A stretch of 45,652 bases of DNA from Lentisphaerae bacterium ADurb.Bin242 (GCA_002069785.1 MWCA01000047.1:1-45652); one strand, 5' to 3'. Positions 33,840 through 42,762 are shown, counted from the first letter of the stretch. The notes: generated from the letters alone by a model not told the origin. Numbers and translations: made by a program.

Positions 33840-35042
33840 CTATTGATTTCTCCGGGGACAGGCCCGGTCGAATTCAGCGAAATCGTTCAATAGCTTCCGG
33901 GCGACCAGCATGGCGGCGCCGATCGCTCCGGTTTCGTCGTCAGGTTCGCTGAAACGCACGGAAAGGGCTTCCGACGCCAGGGGGAAGGCGAGTTTGAAGA
34001 TCACCCGTTTGAGTTCTTCGTGAAAGGCTTTGCCGAGGTTCATCATGCTTCCGGTCAGCACGAGGGAATCGGGAAGAAGATTGTTGACCTGGTTGGCAAT
34101 GGCGGTTCCGAGGTAGCGCGCGGCGGTATTGACCTCCCGCACCGTCTCTTTATCTCCGGACTGGTACAGAGCTGTCAGGGCTTCGAAGGAAAGTGTCCGA
34201 TCGTTTTTGAGGGCGCGGACTTTTTCCAAAACCATTTTTTTCGAAGCGCGGGTCTCCAGACATCCCCTTCTTCCGCAGGCGCAAGGAAGACCGTCCGGCT
34301 CGCAGATATTGTGTCCCAGTTCACCGCCGTGGTTCTGGCGGCTGAACAGAATCTGTCCGCCGGAAGCGGTGGCCATCCCGATTCCGCTGTCTCCGGACGA
34401 CACCAGCAGCAGCGTTCCCCGCGCGGATTCCGGATGCTTCCGGAGTTCGTAAAACAGGCGGCTGATCAGGATGTCTGAAATTTCAATGTCGGGCTGACCT
34501 TTCTGAATGAAAAAGTTTTTCAGCCGCAGTCCGTTCAGTTCCGGGAAACTGGCGACGTTTTTCAGGTGGAAGTCCGCGCTGGCGTAGGACCCGAAGGTGG
34601 AAAGTCCGATTCCGGCCAGACCGGGCCCGGCGTAATCCGACAGGTGCCGGATCGTTTTTTCGAGAGCTTCCAGAAAATCGGCGCGGGAGCATTTTTCCCG
34701 GAAAAATGTTTTTTCACGGCTGCGGACGTTTCCCCGGAAATCCGTCAGGACTCCCGCAATGAGATTCGGGTCGAGGGAAATCCCCAGGAGGGAATGCCCG
34801 TCCGGGTTGAGACTGAGCATTTCGCGGGGACGTCCATGCGCCAGTTCATGTTTGCCGGTGGAGACAATCAGGCCGCGGCTCATGAGGTCCCGCACGGCGC
34901 GCGTTACGGTGGTGTTGTCGCAGTGCAGTTTCCGGGCGATTTCCACCCGTGAAATCGTATCGTGCCGGAGCAGAATTTCCAGAAGCGACAGGATATTTGC
35001 GTTTTTGACGTCATTCAGCTTGATGATGTTTTCCGGCTTCAT
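33840..35042 (-). CDS. ROK-family transcriptional regulator (NagC/XylR type)
   Basis: A 400-residue protein. Residues 10-65 are a MarR-like winged helix (ILSLLEILLRHDTISRVEIA, DNTTVTRAVRDLMSRGLIV), followed by a ROK domain with the zinc motif CACGRRGC (254-261), GGELGH (239-244) and the ATP-fold segments GISLD and GIGLSTF. ROK repressors sense sugars or sugar phosphates. The start at 35042 is chosen because GAGGA lies 6 bases upstream; longer frames have no ribosome site. Its targets are not evident: neighbours are a metallophosphoesterase and an acetyltransferase, neither clearly a sugar gene, so it may act elsewhere or on itself. Confidence 0.88.
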   Translation of the reverse strand: MKPENIIKLNDVKNANILSLLEILLRHDTISRVEIARKLHCDNTTVTRAVRDLMSRGLIVSTGKHELAHGRPREMLSLNPDGHSLLGISLDPNLIAGVLTDFRGNVRSREKTFFREKCSRADFLEALEKTIRHLSDYAGPGLAGIGLSTFGSYASADFHLKNVASFPELNGLRLKNFFIQKGQPDIEISDILISRLFYELRKHPESARGTLLLVSSGDSGIGMATASGGQILFSRQNHGGELGHNICEPDGLPCACGRRGCLETRASKKMVLEKVRALKNDRTLSFEALTALYQSGDKETVREVNTAARYLGTAIANQVNNLLPDSLVLTGSMMNLGKAFHEELKRVIFKLAFPLASEALSVRFSEPDDETGAIGAAMLVARKLLNDFAEFDRACPRRNQ

Positions 35043-35072
35043 GCGAATCCTCAGAATTTCATGCGGTTCAAT

Positions 35073-35101
35073 ACAATACCGCTCTTTTTCCATTTTTGCA
35101 A
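35073..35101 (-). promoter_or_regulatory. Promoter of the ROK regulator gene
   Basis: Reverse-strand TTGCAA (35096-35101) and TATTGT (35073-35078), spacer 17, 31 bases before the start codon. Confidence 0.5.
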
Positions 35102-35196
35102 ATGACAACCGGAAAATCCGTGGCCGATTCCGGAAAATGAAGTTTAATTGCCAAGTGAAAATAAATATTGCGAAGTGATTTCAAAAACGGTTTCCG

Positions 35197-36327
35197 TCAG
35201 GAGCGGTTTTCTTTCCTGTAGGTTTCCGTATCCGTGAGCACCACGGAAGTTTCCACCTGGCGCGCGGGAATGTTCCAGAACTTCCGGAGAAGGGCGTTTT
35301 TCCGTTCCGCATCCTCCACAAGGCGGAACCCGTGCTTCTCGTAGAATCGGACCGCCCACGACGCATCCACCCAGGTGCCGATCAGCATGGGTTTCCCGGC
35401 AAGTCCGTGCAGATGTTCCAGCAGTTTTCCGCCGATCCCCCGGCTCCGGCAAACGGTCCGGACGTAGGCGTGGCGGATCAGAATCACTTCGCCCTTGTCT
35501 TGAATTCCCATGACGCCGAGCAGGTAGTTGTTGACGGAATACCCGTAGAACGCCACGCCGTCCGCGATCTGTTCGCGCAGTTCCTCGCGAGGCATGTAGG
35601 GTTCCTTCCAGCGGTCTTCCGGAATGACTCCCTTGTAGGCGGCGGCCGCATCATTGACGATTTCATAGATTTCCTCGAAATCCTGCCCGGAAGCCGGCTG
35701 AACGGTCCCGGCGCCGAGGAAAATCTGGCTTGGAAAGGCGTGTTTCTTCCGGGGCGGGAAGGTGGCGTCGAAGGCAGCAGTTTCCGCGGCGTTCATGAAG
35801 AACAGCGGATTGTCCTGAAGCCGCCCGGAGATTCCTTCCAGTGCGCCGGATTGAAGCGCCAGAATCTGCAAGGCGGCGTTGAAGTTTCCCTCGCCGTCCG
35901 AGAGACCGTATTTTTCACCGGGCTCGAATCCGAAACGGCTGTAATAGGCCGGATTGCCGAAGAGGACGATCGCCCGGTATCCCGTCTCGGCCGCCCGTTT
36001 TTTCGTATGTTCGATCAGTGCCGCCCCGATCCCCTGCTTCTGAAACTCCGGTGCAACCGCGACGGGTCCGAGCGTGAGGACGGAAATGTGTCGTCCGTCC
36101 GGTGCGATGATCTCTGCATCCGAATAATAAATGCAGCCGGCGAGCCGTCCGTTTTGCCGGGCGGTGAAGTCCAGTTCCGGACGGTAAGTGCGGTCCTTCC
36201 GGAGAAGGTGGACCAGATAATGTTCGTTGCATCCGGGCTGGTAAAGGTCCCAGAAAGCGTTCCGCACGAGTTCTTCCGCGGCCCGGTATTCCTCCGGCCG
36301 TTCCAGATGAATTTGCAGCATTGTCAT
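35197..36327 (-). CDS. Protein with two GNAT acetyltransferase domains
   Basis: A 376-residue protein. The first domain (residues 1-170) is a YhbS-like GNAT with the acetyl-CoA site in LTLGPVAVAPEFQKQGIGAAL and the later NPAYYSRFGF. The second (about 210-376) is another GNAT with HAYVRTVCRSRGIGGKLLEHL and FYEKHGFRLV. The two halves are different GNAT types rather than a simple duplication, so a gene fusion is likely. The start at 36327 (MTMLQIHLERPEEYR) follows GAGGG by 5 bases; longer frames run back into unrelated sequence. Acceptors are unknown. Confidence 0.85.
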   Translation of the reverse strand: MTMLQIHLERPEEYRAAEELVRNAFWDLYQPGCNEHYLVHLLRKDRTYRPELDFTARQNGRLAGCIYYSDAEIIAPDGRHISVLTLGPVAVAPEFQKQGIGAALIEHTKKRAAETGYRAIVLFGNPAYYSRFGFEPGEKYGLSDGEGNFNAALQILALQSGALEGISGRLQDNPLFFMNAAETAAFDATFPPRKKHAFPSQIFLGAGTVQPASGQDFEEIYEIVNDAAAAYKGVIPEDRWKEPYMPREELREQIADGVAFYGYSVNNYLLGVMGIQDKGEVILIRHAYVRTVCRSRGIGGKLLEHLHGLAGKPMLIGTWVDASWAVRFYEKHGFRLVEDAERKNALLRKFWNIPARQVETSVVLTDTETYRKENRS

Positions 36328-36383
36328 TTTTCCCTCGCATGTAATTGAAAATCGGAGCATTCCAGATTCGGTTCTTACAAGGA

Positions 36384-36404
36384 ATGAGGTAAAAATCTCC
36401 TCAT
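36384..36404. promoter_or_regulatory. Inverted repeat before the double-GNAT gene
   Basis: ATGAGG (36384-36389) and CCTCAT (36399-36404) lie between the likely -10 element and the start codon of the double-GNAT gene. It could be an operator or a leader hairpin. Confidence 0.35.
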
Positions 36405-36418
36405 GATTGAATTTCGAT

Positions 36419-36446
36419 AATGTATCCCGCGAAGCCGGAATATCAA
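36419..36446 (-). promoter_or_regulatory. Promoter of the double-GNAT gene
   Basis: Reverse-strand TTGATA (36441-36446) and TACATT (36419-36424), spacer 16, about 90 bases before the start codon. Confidence 0.5.
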
Positions 36447-36572
36447 TGCGCGCATTGGACATTCCGGCGAAAAAAACTTGCGGAATTCCCGAAAGGTGTT
36501 CGGTCCCGGTGAAGGAAAGATGAAGGGGAAAAACAGGTATAGATCGGGAAGTCCCGCGATGGCTGGCTTGGA

Positions 36573-37448
36573 TCAGCCGCTGCCGTATTTTTTGCGGTAT
36601 TCGAATGGAGACAGGCCGTTTTGCTTCTTGAATTCCGCGCAGAAGTAAGCATGGCTGCCATAGCGGCATTTTTCCACGATTTCAAACAATTTGAGGTCTG
36701 TATTCAGAATCAGGTGACAGGCCAGCTGCATGCGCCTCCGGGCGATGTAGGCGGCCGGTGTGCTGTTGAAATGTTTCTTCCAGTATCGGAAAAGGGAACG
36801 GCGTGAAATGGAAAAGTGTGCGCATAGTTTGTCCAGGTCGAAGGAGGTGTCGAGATGCGAGTCGATATACGAAGCAATGTCGATCAGCAGATTCCAGTTG
36901 GTCTCATCGCTTGTCTGCGGATTGTCGGTTCGCGAGTTGAGGACGCTTTCAATGATGAATTCCAGCGACAGAATATCGAGGCGGTCGGCCATGCCGCGTT
37001 CGGTACACTGCTCCATCTTGACAACGATTTCATTCAGAAGAAAAGTCATGTGCGGAGTCATTACGAAAGAATGGTTCAGAATATTGGGATCGGTGATGAT
37101 CGCGCAATTCCTGAAAAAATCTTCGGCGGAGCGATGGTAGGAGAACACCAGCGTGTCACGCGGAGGCATTGGCGAAGCCTGAAAGAGACGTCCCGGCTGC
37201 TGGACCCATACGTGCGGACAAAGATAGGACCGCGGCACGGAATCGAACAAAACCGAGCCGGGCTGCCGGCTGCCGGACAATTCAAAACAGAAATCGAGCG
37301 AATTGCTGCCGTTATTCCTGAAAATGCTTGCCGTGTCCGATTTTATATATGAGACTGCCAGAAGCTGTACCGGGGTATGAATCCGGCGGAAGAGTCCCCG
37401 CATATTCAAAGGCTGTCTCCGGCTCCGGCTGTCCCTTTCAGGATACAT
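36573..37448 (-). CDS. AraC-family transcriptional regulator
   Basis: A 291-residue protein. The N-terminal 150 residues are a cupin-like ligand domain (SLDFCFELSG, YLCPHVWVQQPGRLFQ, FSYHRSAEDFF). The C-terminal 100 are the AraC double helix-turn-helix: FDLDKLCAHFSISRRSLFRYWKKHF and LKLFEIVEKCRYGSHAYFCAEFKKQ, ending GLSPFEYRKKYG (given here in overlapping family terms). It is divergent from the following four genes and is the likely activator of that cassette. The start at 37448 (MYPERDSRS) is preferred to one three codons upstream because AGGAG is 10 bases before it. Confidence 0.88.
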   Translation of the reverse strand: MYPERDSRSRRQPLNMRGLFRRIHTPVQLLAVSYIKSDTASIFRNNGSNSLDFCFELSGSRQPGSVLFDSVPRSYLCPHVWVQQPGRLFQASPMPPRDTLVFSYHRSAEDFFRNCAIITDPNILNHSFVMTPHMTFLLNEIVVKMEQCTERGMADRLDILSLEFIIESVLNSRTDNPQTSDETNWNLLIDIASYIDSHLDTSFDLDKLCAHFSISRRSLFRYWKKHFNSTPAAYIARRRMQLACHLILNTDLKLFEIVEKCRYGSHAYFCAEFKKQNGLSPFEYRKKYGSG

Positions 37449-37483
37449 TTGAACCATTCTCCTGTTTTTCGAGGTTCTTTTTC

Positions 37484-37511
37484 ACAATACTTCCGATCTT
37501 TTCAAAAGCAA
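37484..37511 (-). promoter_or_regulatory. Promoter of the AraC regulator gene
   Basis: Reverse-strand TTGCTT (37506-37511) and TATTGT (37484-37489), spacer 16, 36 bases before the start codon. Confidence 0.45.
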
Positions 37512-37575
37512 GCTGAAAAAGATTCGGTCTGGCACAATTTCTTAAATTATTGGCGCATAAACGAAATTTCACGGC

Positions 37576-37604
37576 TTGATTTCCTTCTTTTGCCACGTTA
37601 CCTT
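37576..37604 (+). promoter_or_regulatory. Possible weak promoter of the second cassette
   Basis: TTGATT (37576-37581), 17-base spacer and a poor -10 TACCTT (37599-37604), 45 bases before the first gene. A weak -10 fits a promoter that needs an activator such as the divergent AraC protein. The palindrome CCCT-CA-AGGG lies just downstream (about 37607-37616). Confidence 0.35.
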
Positions 37605-37648
37605 AACCCTCAAGGGGATGGATTACACAACTGAAAAGGAGTTTTCTG

Positions 37649-38461
37649 ATGGAAAACAACAATCTCTGGGTCTGGGGATATGTTCTCAACCAGGTGCCCG
37701 GCAAGGTCCCGTTCGTCCCGTTCGATACTTTTTGCAGCCTTGAAACGGCATGCCGTTATTTTCGTGCGGACAATGCCGTTTTCATGAATTCGACGAACTC
37801 TACGGAGAACCTCAATGAAAGCCTGTTTTCACCCCTGGCCGGATGCCGGCAGGTGGTTTGCGGGCTGGAACACGGAAAATACCGGGAGGCGGCCGAAACC
37901 CTCGGCCGTTTTTCCCTCGACCATCCGAATGTAAGCGGAGCGATAATTGATGATTTTCTCGACGAATCCGGGGATTATTATCAGGGGCCCAGCGCCGGAA
38001 TGCAGCCGAGGGATCTGGCTGAAGTGCAGGACGCGTTGAAAAAACACAATCCGGCACTCAAGCTTTACGTCGTGCGTTATACCCGTCAGGACCCGACCCG
38101 GCTGATTCCTTATCTGGATTATTTTGATGTCCTCAATCTCTGGGTCTGGCACTCTACCGCAAATTTCTGGGAATCCCATTATCACGACGCGATTGCTGAA
38201 TACCGGAAACTGTACCATAAGCCGATTATGCAGGGAGTCTTTATTCATCATTACGGTTTCTGCGATGTTGAACAGCCGCCCATGGAACCGGAGCTGATGA
38301 ACATCCAATGTGAGCGCATCGGGGAAGAACTCCGCCGGAATCACATCGATTCCTGGTGCCTTCTTCAAAACGGATGGCTTTCTCTGCGTTCCCACCGTAA
38401 AACTCTTTCGGCGTTGAAGGAATATATTGACTGGCATTACGGGACTACCACTTTCAGATAA
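37649..38461 (+). CDS. Uncharacterised cytoplasmic protein, possibly TIM-barrel-like
   Basis: A 270-residue protein without signal peptide. Alternating strand-like and helix-like segments (LWVWGYVLNQVP, QVVCGLEHGKYREAAETL, VSGAIIDDFLDES, LKLYVVRYTRQ, YFDVLNLWVWHS, PIMQGVFIHHYGF, IDSWCLLQNGWLSL) suggest a beta/alpha barrel, and acidic IIDDFLDE followed by aromatic LNLWVWH would suit a carbohydrate site. I do not recognise the family with confidence. AAAAGGAG lies 8 bases before the ATG. It occupies the same place in its cassette as the isomerase-like gene does in the 22-28 kb one: first gene, divergent from the regulator, before a pseudopilin. Confidence 0.65.
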   Translation: MENNNLWVWGYVLNQVPGKVPFVPFDTFCSLETACRYFRADNAVFMNSTNSTENLNESLFSPLAGCRQVVCGLEHGKYREAAETLGRFSLDHPNVSGAIIDDFLDESGDYYQGPSAGMQPRDLAEVQDALKKHNPALKLYVVRYTRQDPTRLIPYLDYFDVLNLWVWHSTANFWESHYHDAIAEYRKLYHKPIMQGVFIHHYGFCDVEQPPMEPELMNIQCERIGEELRRNHIDSWCLLQNGWLSLRSHRKTLSALKEYIDWHYGTTTFR

Positions 38462-38497
38462 ACCTGTCGCCGGATTCAAAGAAAAGGAGGAGCACAC

Positions 38498-39301
38498 ATG
38501 AAAAAATATGTAGAAAGTCGAGTCAGGAAGAGAATGAATTTCACACTGATAGAGCTTCTGATTGTGATTTCGATCATTGCGATTCTGGCTGCCATGCTGC
38601 TGCCGGCTTTGAACAAGGCGCGGAAGAAAGCGCAGGGAGTTGCATGTCAGGCAAACCTGAAACAACTCTCCACGGCATTCATGGGCTACACCGTCGACAG
38701 CAATGACTACATGCCGCCCGCGCTTCTGAACCGGAACGGGCTTGACAATTTTTCCGGCATGTATGATTCCGTCAATGGCGCAATTACATGGATGGCTTCG
38801 CTTTATCCTTACCTTGGCATCCGGAAGACCGTTTATGGAATGCCTCCCAAATATGCGAAAAACAGCGTCTACCTGTGTCCGTCCATTCTCCGGCACAACA
38901 GCACCTATCAGGACTATGGCTACAATGCGCTCCTTTTCGGATGTGCATTGAATACCGACGGGAATATGTACGACTGGGGATCGAATAAGCATCTGCAGAA
39001 AATTTCCAGAGTCAACTTCGCCTCTCAAAGCATCATGCTGGCGGATAACTGGGGCAACAGCACCACGGAACGGGATTCCGGATATTTTCTGTTCGATGGA
39101 GTGAAAACCTGTTATCGCCACTCCCGGCGGGCCAATACGGCATGGGCGGACGGGCATGTTTCCGCCGCGGGCCCGGATCTGCTGTATGTGGCCTATTCCT
39201 GGATAAACTACCTGCCGTATAACCAGAACAACCTGGCGACACAATGGCCGACCGGAGCGGCCAGAGGAGTTTATCCATATGGGTTTCAGCCTTATGACTG
39301 A
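38498..39301 (+). CDS. Type II secretion pseudopilin-like protein with H-X9-DG motif (DUF1559-like)
   Basis: A 267-residue protein. A basic leader (MKKYVESRVRKRMN) precedes FTLIELLIVISIIAILAAML with Glu at +5; the residue before the cut is Asn, not Gly. LPALNKARKKAQGVACQANL continues the helix. The C-terminal part carries YRHSRRANTAWADGHV, again an exact H-X9-DG. It is 56 residues longer than the one at 24.8 kb, mostly by an insert rich in Tyr and Asn. AAAGGAGGAG lies directly upstream of the ATG. It sits between the unknown first gene and the DUF4838 protein. Confidence 0.85.
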   Translation: MKKYVESRVRKRMNFTLIELLIVISIIAILAAMLLPALNKARKKAQGVACQANLKQLSTAFMGYTVDSNDYMPPALLNRNGLDNFSGMYDSVNGAITWMASLYPYLGIRKTVYGMPPKYAKNSVYLCPSILRHNSTYQDYGYNALLFGCALNTDGNMYDWGSNKHLQKISRVNFASQSIMLADNWGNSTTERDSGYFLFDGVKTCYRHSRRANTAWADGHVSAAGPDLLYVAYSWINYLPYNQNNLATQWPTGAARGVYPYGFQPYD

Positions 39302-39339
39302 TGGAAGTATAATTTGCTTGCAGAAAGGAAGAAAAGACA

Positions 39340-41835
39340 ATGAAAATCAGCCTTTGGGTTTGTCTGCTGGGACTCGCGATGACTTTGCATGGATATGACC
39401 TCCGGACAAAAGCATTGACTCCTGTTGCCTTCGAAAAACCGTCTTCGCACGCACCGTTCAAGCTGGTTGACAACGGAGAACTCCAATTTGTCATTGTCAC
39501 CGATAAAAATGTTGAAAAGAATCCCCGTACGGCCAAAAGCATTGCTCCGGCCGTTGCCGTAATTCAGGAGGCTTTCGAAAAATGCACCGGGAAAAAACCG
39601 GAGATACTGGATGTTTCCGAGGCGGAGAAAATCAAAAAATATCCTGCGAAGCTGATTGTCGGCGACAATGCCGTCACCCGGGCGAACGGAATTCAGGTCT
39701 TGACGCTCCCGAAGCAGGGATTCGCGATCAAATCCATCCCGGACGGGTTGATCATTGCCGGATATGATTCGTCTCTGATCGAGGACTATAACGCGGATGT
39801 CCTGGATAAACGCGGTGCATGCCTCGGAACTCAATACGGAGCCTATGATTTTGTTGAGCGTTTCCTGGGCGTCCGCTACTTTTTCCCCGGGGAATACGGG
39901 ACACACTGGCCGAAAATCAGGGACCTGACGATTTCACCTGTTCATTATACGGATTATCCGCGTTTCGACAAACGCGGCACAACCTATTATTTCTGGCTTT
40001 CCTTCTCGACTCCGCAGATGCTCCGCAAGTGGGAAGCCAACATGGGAAAACTCAAATTGAAAGATTCGTCCTTTGCCGCCCGTTGGCGGATCGGGCATTC
40101 GAACCCGCTGGCGGGCTCGCATTGTCCTCACCCGGGGATTCTGGCCCAGGCCTATCCGGACAAACTCAAGACGATTTTCTATACAACTCCATCGGGCCGC
40201 TTCTGCTATACAGCCAAACAGCATACCGGCAACATCTTCAATGTGCTCGACCTGGCATTTGCCGATCTGCTGATGGAAGTTTACAAGGCTTTTTACCGGT
40301 CCGGGGGACAACGTGATGTCGGCGTCGGAGACTGGTGCAGCAATTCCGCTGTTTCTTTCGGGATATGCGACACCTATCTGCGGACGGTGGATGTGATCGG
40401 GCATCCGACAGTCCGGAATCTGAACCTGATTACGTCCGCCGATCTCCGCCGTGGAGACGATGCCGCCATGGCCAATGTCTACGGTCGTTTTTATCAATAT
40501 CTCGGCCGGCGCCTGGAGAAGGAACTGCCGGGGAAAAAACTCTACATCCTTGCCTATTACAATTCGAGTTTTCCTTCCCTGGATCCCCGATGGAGGCTTC
40601 CGGACAATGTGGAGGTCAACCTCTGCGATTTCCGCCTTCCCATCCAGGTGTACAACAAAAAAGCCATGGAAAAAACAGTCCGGCTGTTCCGGGAATGGTA
40701 TGAGGCGCTGGGGAATCGTCCTGTCCAGATGGTCTGGTTGTACAATCCGCGCCTGGACCGGATGGCGCGGGCTGTGGCGGGAGAGTTCGTCGGAGAGGTT
40801 CCGAAGATTCTCGGGAAGTATCTCGGGCGTGAAGGCCAGATGTATTTCGATCTGGACGGCGTGGATGACATGTGGAATCACTATTATTCCATGTATGCCG
40901 CCTGCCGGAGTCAATGGAATCCCGACTGGGATGTCGGGGCCGGAATCGATGAACACTGGAGTCTTTTTTACGGAGACGAGGCGGGAGCCTGTCTTAAAGA
41001 ATTTCACAAGATACTGAAACGGAATGTCATTCAATACTATTCAACCCATGATTCCCAGCCGGGGCTTTATCCGCCGGAAGAACTGAATCGAATGGAAGCT
41101 CTTCTGAAACAGGCGGAAAAAGCACTCCGGCCCGGCAGTGTTGAAATGCACCGTTTCAAATTGCTTGCCGAACCCTGGCCGGGAATTTTTGAATCGCAGC
41201 GGGTCCGCCTTTCCTATGAACGGCCCGTATATCTGGTCCATCGGCTCCTCCCGAATGAACAAATCACGGTGGATGGAAAACCGTCGGAAAGTGTTTGGGA
41301 GAGGATTGCTTCCATCCCGCTGTTTGATCCAAGGGGGTCGCAGAGTCCGTTGAAATTCCCGGTCGATGTTAAACTTGCCTATGATGAAAATGGAATATAC
41401 GGCTTGATGCGGACCTCCGGCAAGCCGAAGTGTATTCAGCAGCAGTCTCTCTGGAACAATGACAATTTTGAGCTCTTTTTCTCTCCGGGAGTTCAGCGGC
41501 AGACCCTGTATCAGATCGCATTCGATGCAATCGGACAACAGTATAGTTCCTTTCAGCGTCTTCTTCCCATCCCGCAGCCGGTGGACCTGGAATGGAAACC
41601 GGCCGGCTTCAAATTGGAAAACCAAGTCCCGGAATCCTCCTGGACCGTGGAATTTTTTCTGCCGTTTGCCGCACTGGGAGTTGATCCGCCCCCGCCGTAC
41701 AACTGCTGGTATTTCAACGTCGTCCGCAACAGGCGTTCGGAGCCGCAGGAATATTCCGGAAGTTCCCTGACTCTCGGAATCAACAACAACCTGAATCAGT
41801 TCGGACTGCTCAAGTTCGCCGGGAAGGGAGATTGA
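39340..41835 (+). CDS. Secreted DUF4838 protein with C-terminal CBM9-like domain
   Basis: An 831-residue protein with a short signal peptide (MKISLWVCLLGLAMTLHG, cut near residue 18). An N-terminal alpha-glucuronidase-like domain (LIVGDNAVTRANG, GTQYGAYDFVERFLGVRYFFPG) leads into the DUF4838 barrel (RFDKRGTTYYFWLS, DRMARAVAGEFVGEVP, YFDLDGVDDMWNHYYSMY, GAGIDEHWSLFYGDEAG). The last 190 residues (QITVDGKPSESVW, DVKLAYDENGIYGLMRT, WTVEFFLPFAALG, NVVRNR) resemble the CBM9-type carbohydrate-binding fold. DUF4838 proteins are thought to be glycosidases of clan GH-A type, but specificity is unknown. AGAAAGGAAG precedes the ATG. The stop lies 2 bases before the next start. Confidence 0.82.
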   Translation: MKISLWVCLLGLAMTLHGYDLRTKALTPVAFEKPSSHAPFKLVDNGELQFVIVTDKNVEKNPRTAKSIAPAVAVIQEAFEKCTGKKPEILDVSEAEKIKKYPAKLIVGDNAVTRANGIQVLTLPKQGFAIKSIPDGLIIAGYDSSLIEDYNADVLDKRGACLGTQYGAYDFVERFLGVRYFFPGEYGTHWPKIRDLTISPVHYTDYPRFDKRGTTYYFWLSFSTPQMLRKWEANMGKLKLKDSSFAARWRIGHSNPLAGSHCPHPGILAQAYPDKLKTIFYTTPSGRFCYTAKQHTGNIFNVLDLAFADLLMEVYKAFYRSGGQRDVGVGDWCSNSAVSFGICDTYLRTVDVIGHPTVRNLNLITSADLRRGDDAAMANVYGRFYQYLGRRLEKELPGKKLYILAYYNSSFPSLDPRWRLPDNVEVNLCDFRLPIQVYNKKAMEKTVRLFREWYEALGNRPVQMVWLYNPRLDRMARAVAGEFVGEVPKILGKYLGREGQMYFDLDGVDDMWNHYYSMYAACRSQWNPDWDVGAGIDEHWSLFYGDEAGACLKEFHKILKRNVIQYYSTHDSQPGLYPPEELNRMEALLKQAEKALRPGSVEMHRFKLLAEPWPGIFESQRVRLSYERPVYLVHRLLPNEQITVDGKPSESVWERIASIPLFDPRGSQSPLKFPVDVKLAYDENGIYGLMRTSGKPKCIQQQSLWNNDNFELFFSPGVQRQTLYQIAFDAIGQQYSSFQRLLPIPQPVDLEWKPAGFKLENQVPESSWTVEFFLPFAALGVDPPPPYNCWYFNVVRNRRSEPQEYSGSSLTLGINNNLNQFGLLKFAGKGD

Positions 41836-41837
41836 AT

Positions 41838-42719
41838 ATGAAGTTCCAGCTTATCACCGTCGTCGGAATGTTGGCGGTGAATTTGTTTTCAGCGGAATAT
41901 TCACCGGTTCATGCTGAAGTGAAAAAAGGGAATATCTACCGGCAGGAGACGTTTTCCATCGTTCAAACGGCAGTGGTTTCCAATCAATTCAACACCTGTC
42001 GACTGACGCTTGCGCTTTCCAAACCGGGAACCTGGAATTTACCGGAACCGTATATGAAGTTTTTGTTCGATGCCGGAAAATTCGGATTCGGTTCATTGGT
42101 CGATTTTTTCACGCTCAAGGTCAACGGCATTGAAATGAACAAACTTTCACCCCGGCCGGAAAGCCTGACCCGATGGGAGGAAAAAGAGCTTGCCGGAGCC
42201 GAATTGAAGTTGAATTACAACGGGGCGAAAGTCGTATTCCGTTTCTTCATGCGCCCGGATTCTCCCCTCCTTTTCGCCTCGGTTTTTCCTGCCGGGGATA
42301 CATTGGAACCGGTAAGGACGGCTCAAGCGGTCTTTACGGCAATTCCCTCCTCCTACATTTTGAAAAATGGACAGGTCGTATGGCGGAACGGAGACTATCA
42401 GCGCATGGCGGTTACGCCGGTGCGCACGATCAGGCAAACCGCCGAACCGGTCCCGCTCACACCTGCGGATACTCGTTTGATCCTGATGGATGCGGCTCTT
42501 GACGGTTCATCGGATGAGAAAGGCTATGGCCCCTGTGCGCTTTTCCTGGACTATCGCGGAATTGAAAGGGCCGTGTTAAGCATTGGCAATGCCTGGGTGT
42601 CCAAAGTAACCCTGGACTTCACCCCCGGATGGAAAGAGTTCCGCTTCGCGATCTGGCAGCCGTCCGCCCGGATTTCCAACGCCGATTGTATCAAAAGGCT
42701 TTCGTCTGAAAAGTTTTGA
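41838..42719 (+). CDS. Small secreted protein of unknown function
   Basis: A 293-residue protein with a signal peptide (MKFQLITVVGMLAVNLFSA). The remainder is rich in beta strands (TFSIVQTAVVSNQFNTCRLTL, LKVNGIEMNKL, GAKVVFRFFM, LFLDYRGIERAVLSIGNAWVS), suggesting a beta-sandwich. No family is recognised. AAGGGAG lies 8 bases before the ATG, and the gene starts 2 bases after the DUF4838 stop, so it is the last gene of the cassette. It may be an accessory carbohydrate-binding protein; this is inference from position. Confidence 0.6.
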   Translation: MKFQLITVVGMLAVNLFSAEYSPVHAEVKKGNIYRQETFSIVQTAVVSNQFNTCRLTLALSKPGTWNLPEPYMKFLFDAGKFGFGSLVDFFTLKVNGIEMNKLSPRPESLTRWEEKELAGAELKLNYNGAKVVFRFFMRPDSPLLFASVFPAGDTLEPVRTAQAVFTAIPSSYILKNGQVVWRNGDYQRMAVTPVRTIRQTAEPVPLTPADTRLILMDAALDGSSDEKGYGPCALFLDYRGIERAVLSIGNAWVSKVTLDFTPGWKEFRFAIWQPSARISNADCIKRLSSEKF

Positions 42720-42762
42720 GCGGGATTCCGGAGGCCGGGGGCTTTCCGCAGAGTGGAAGGGA

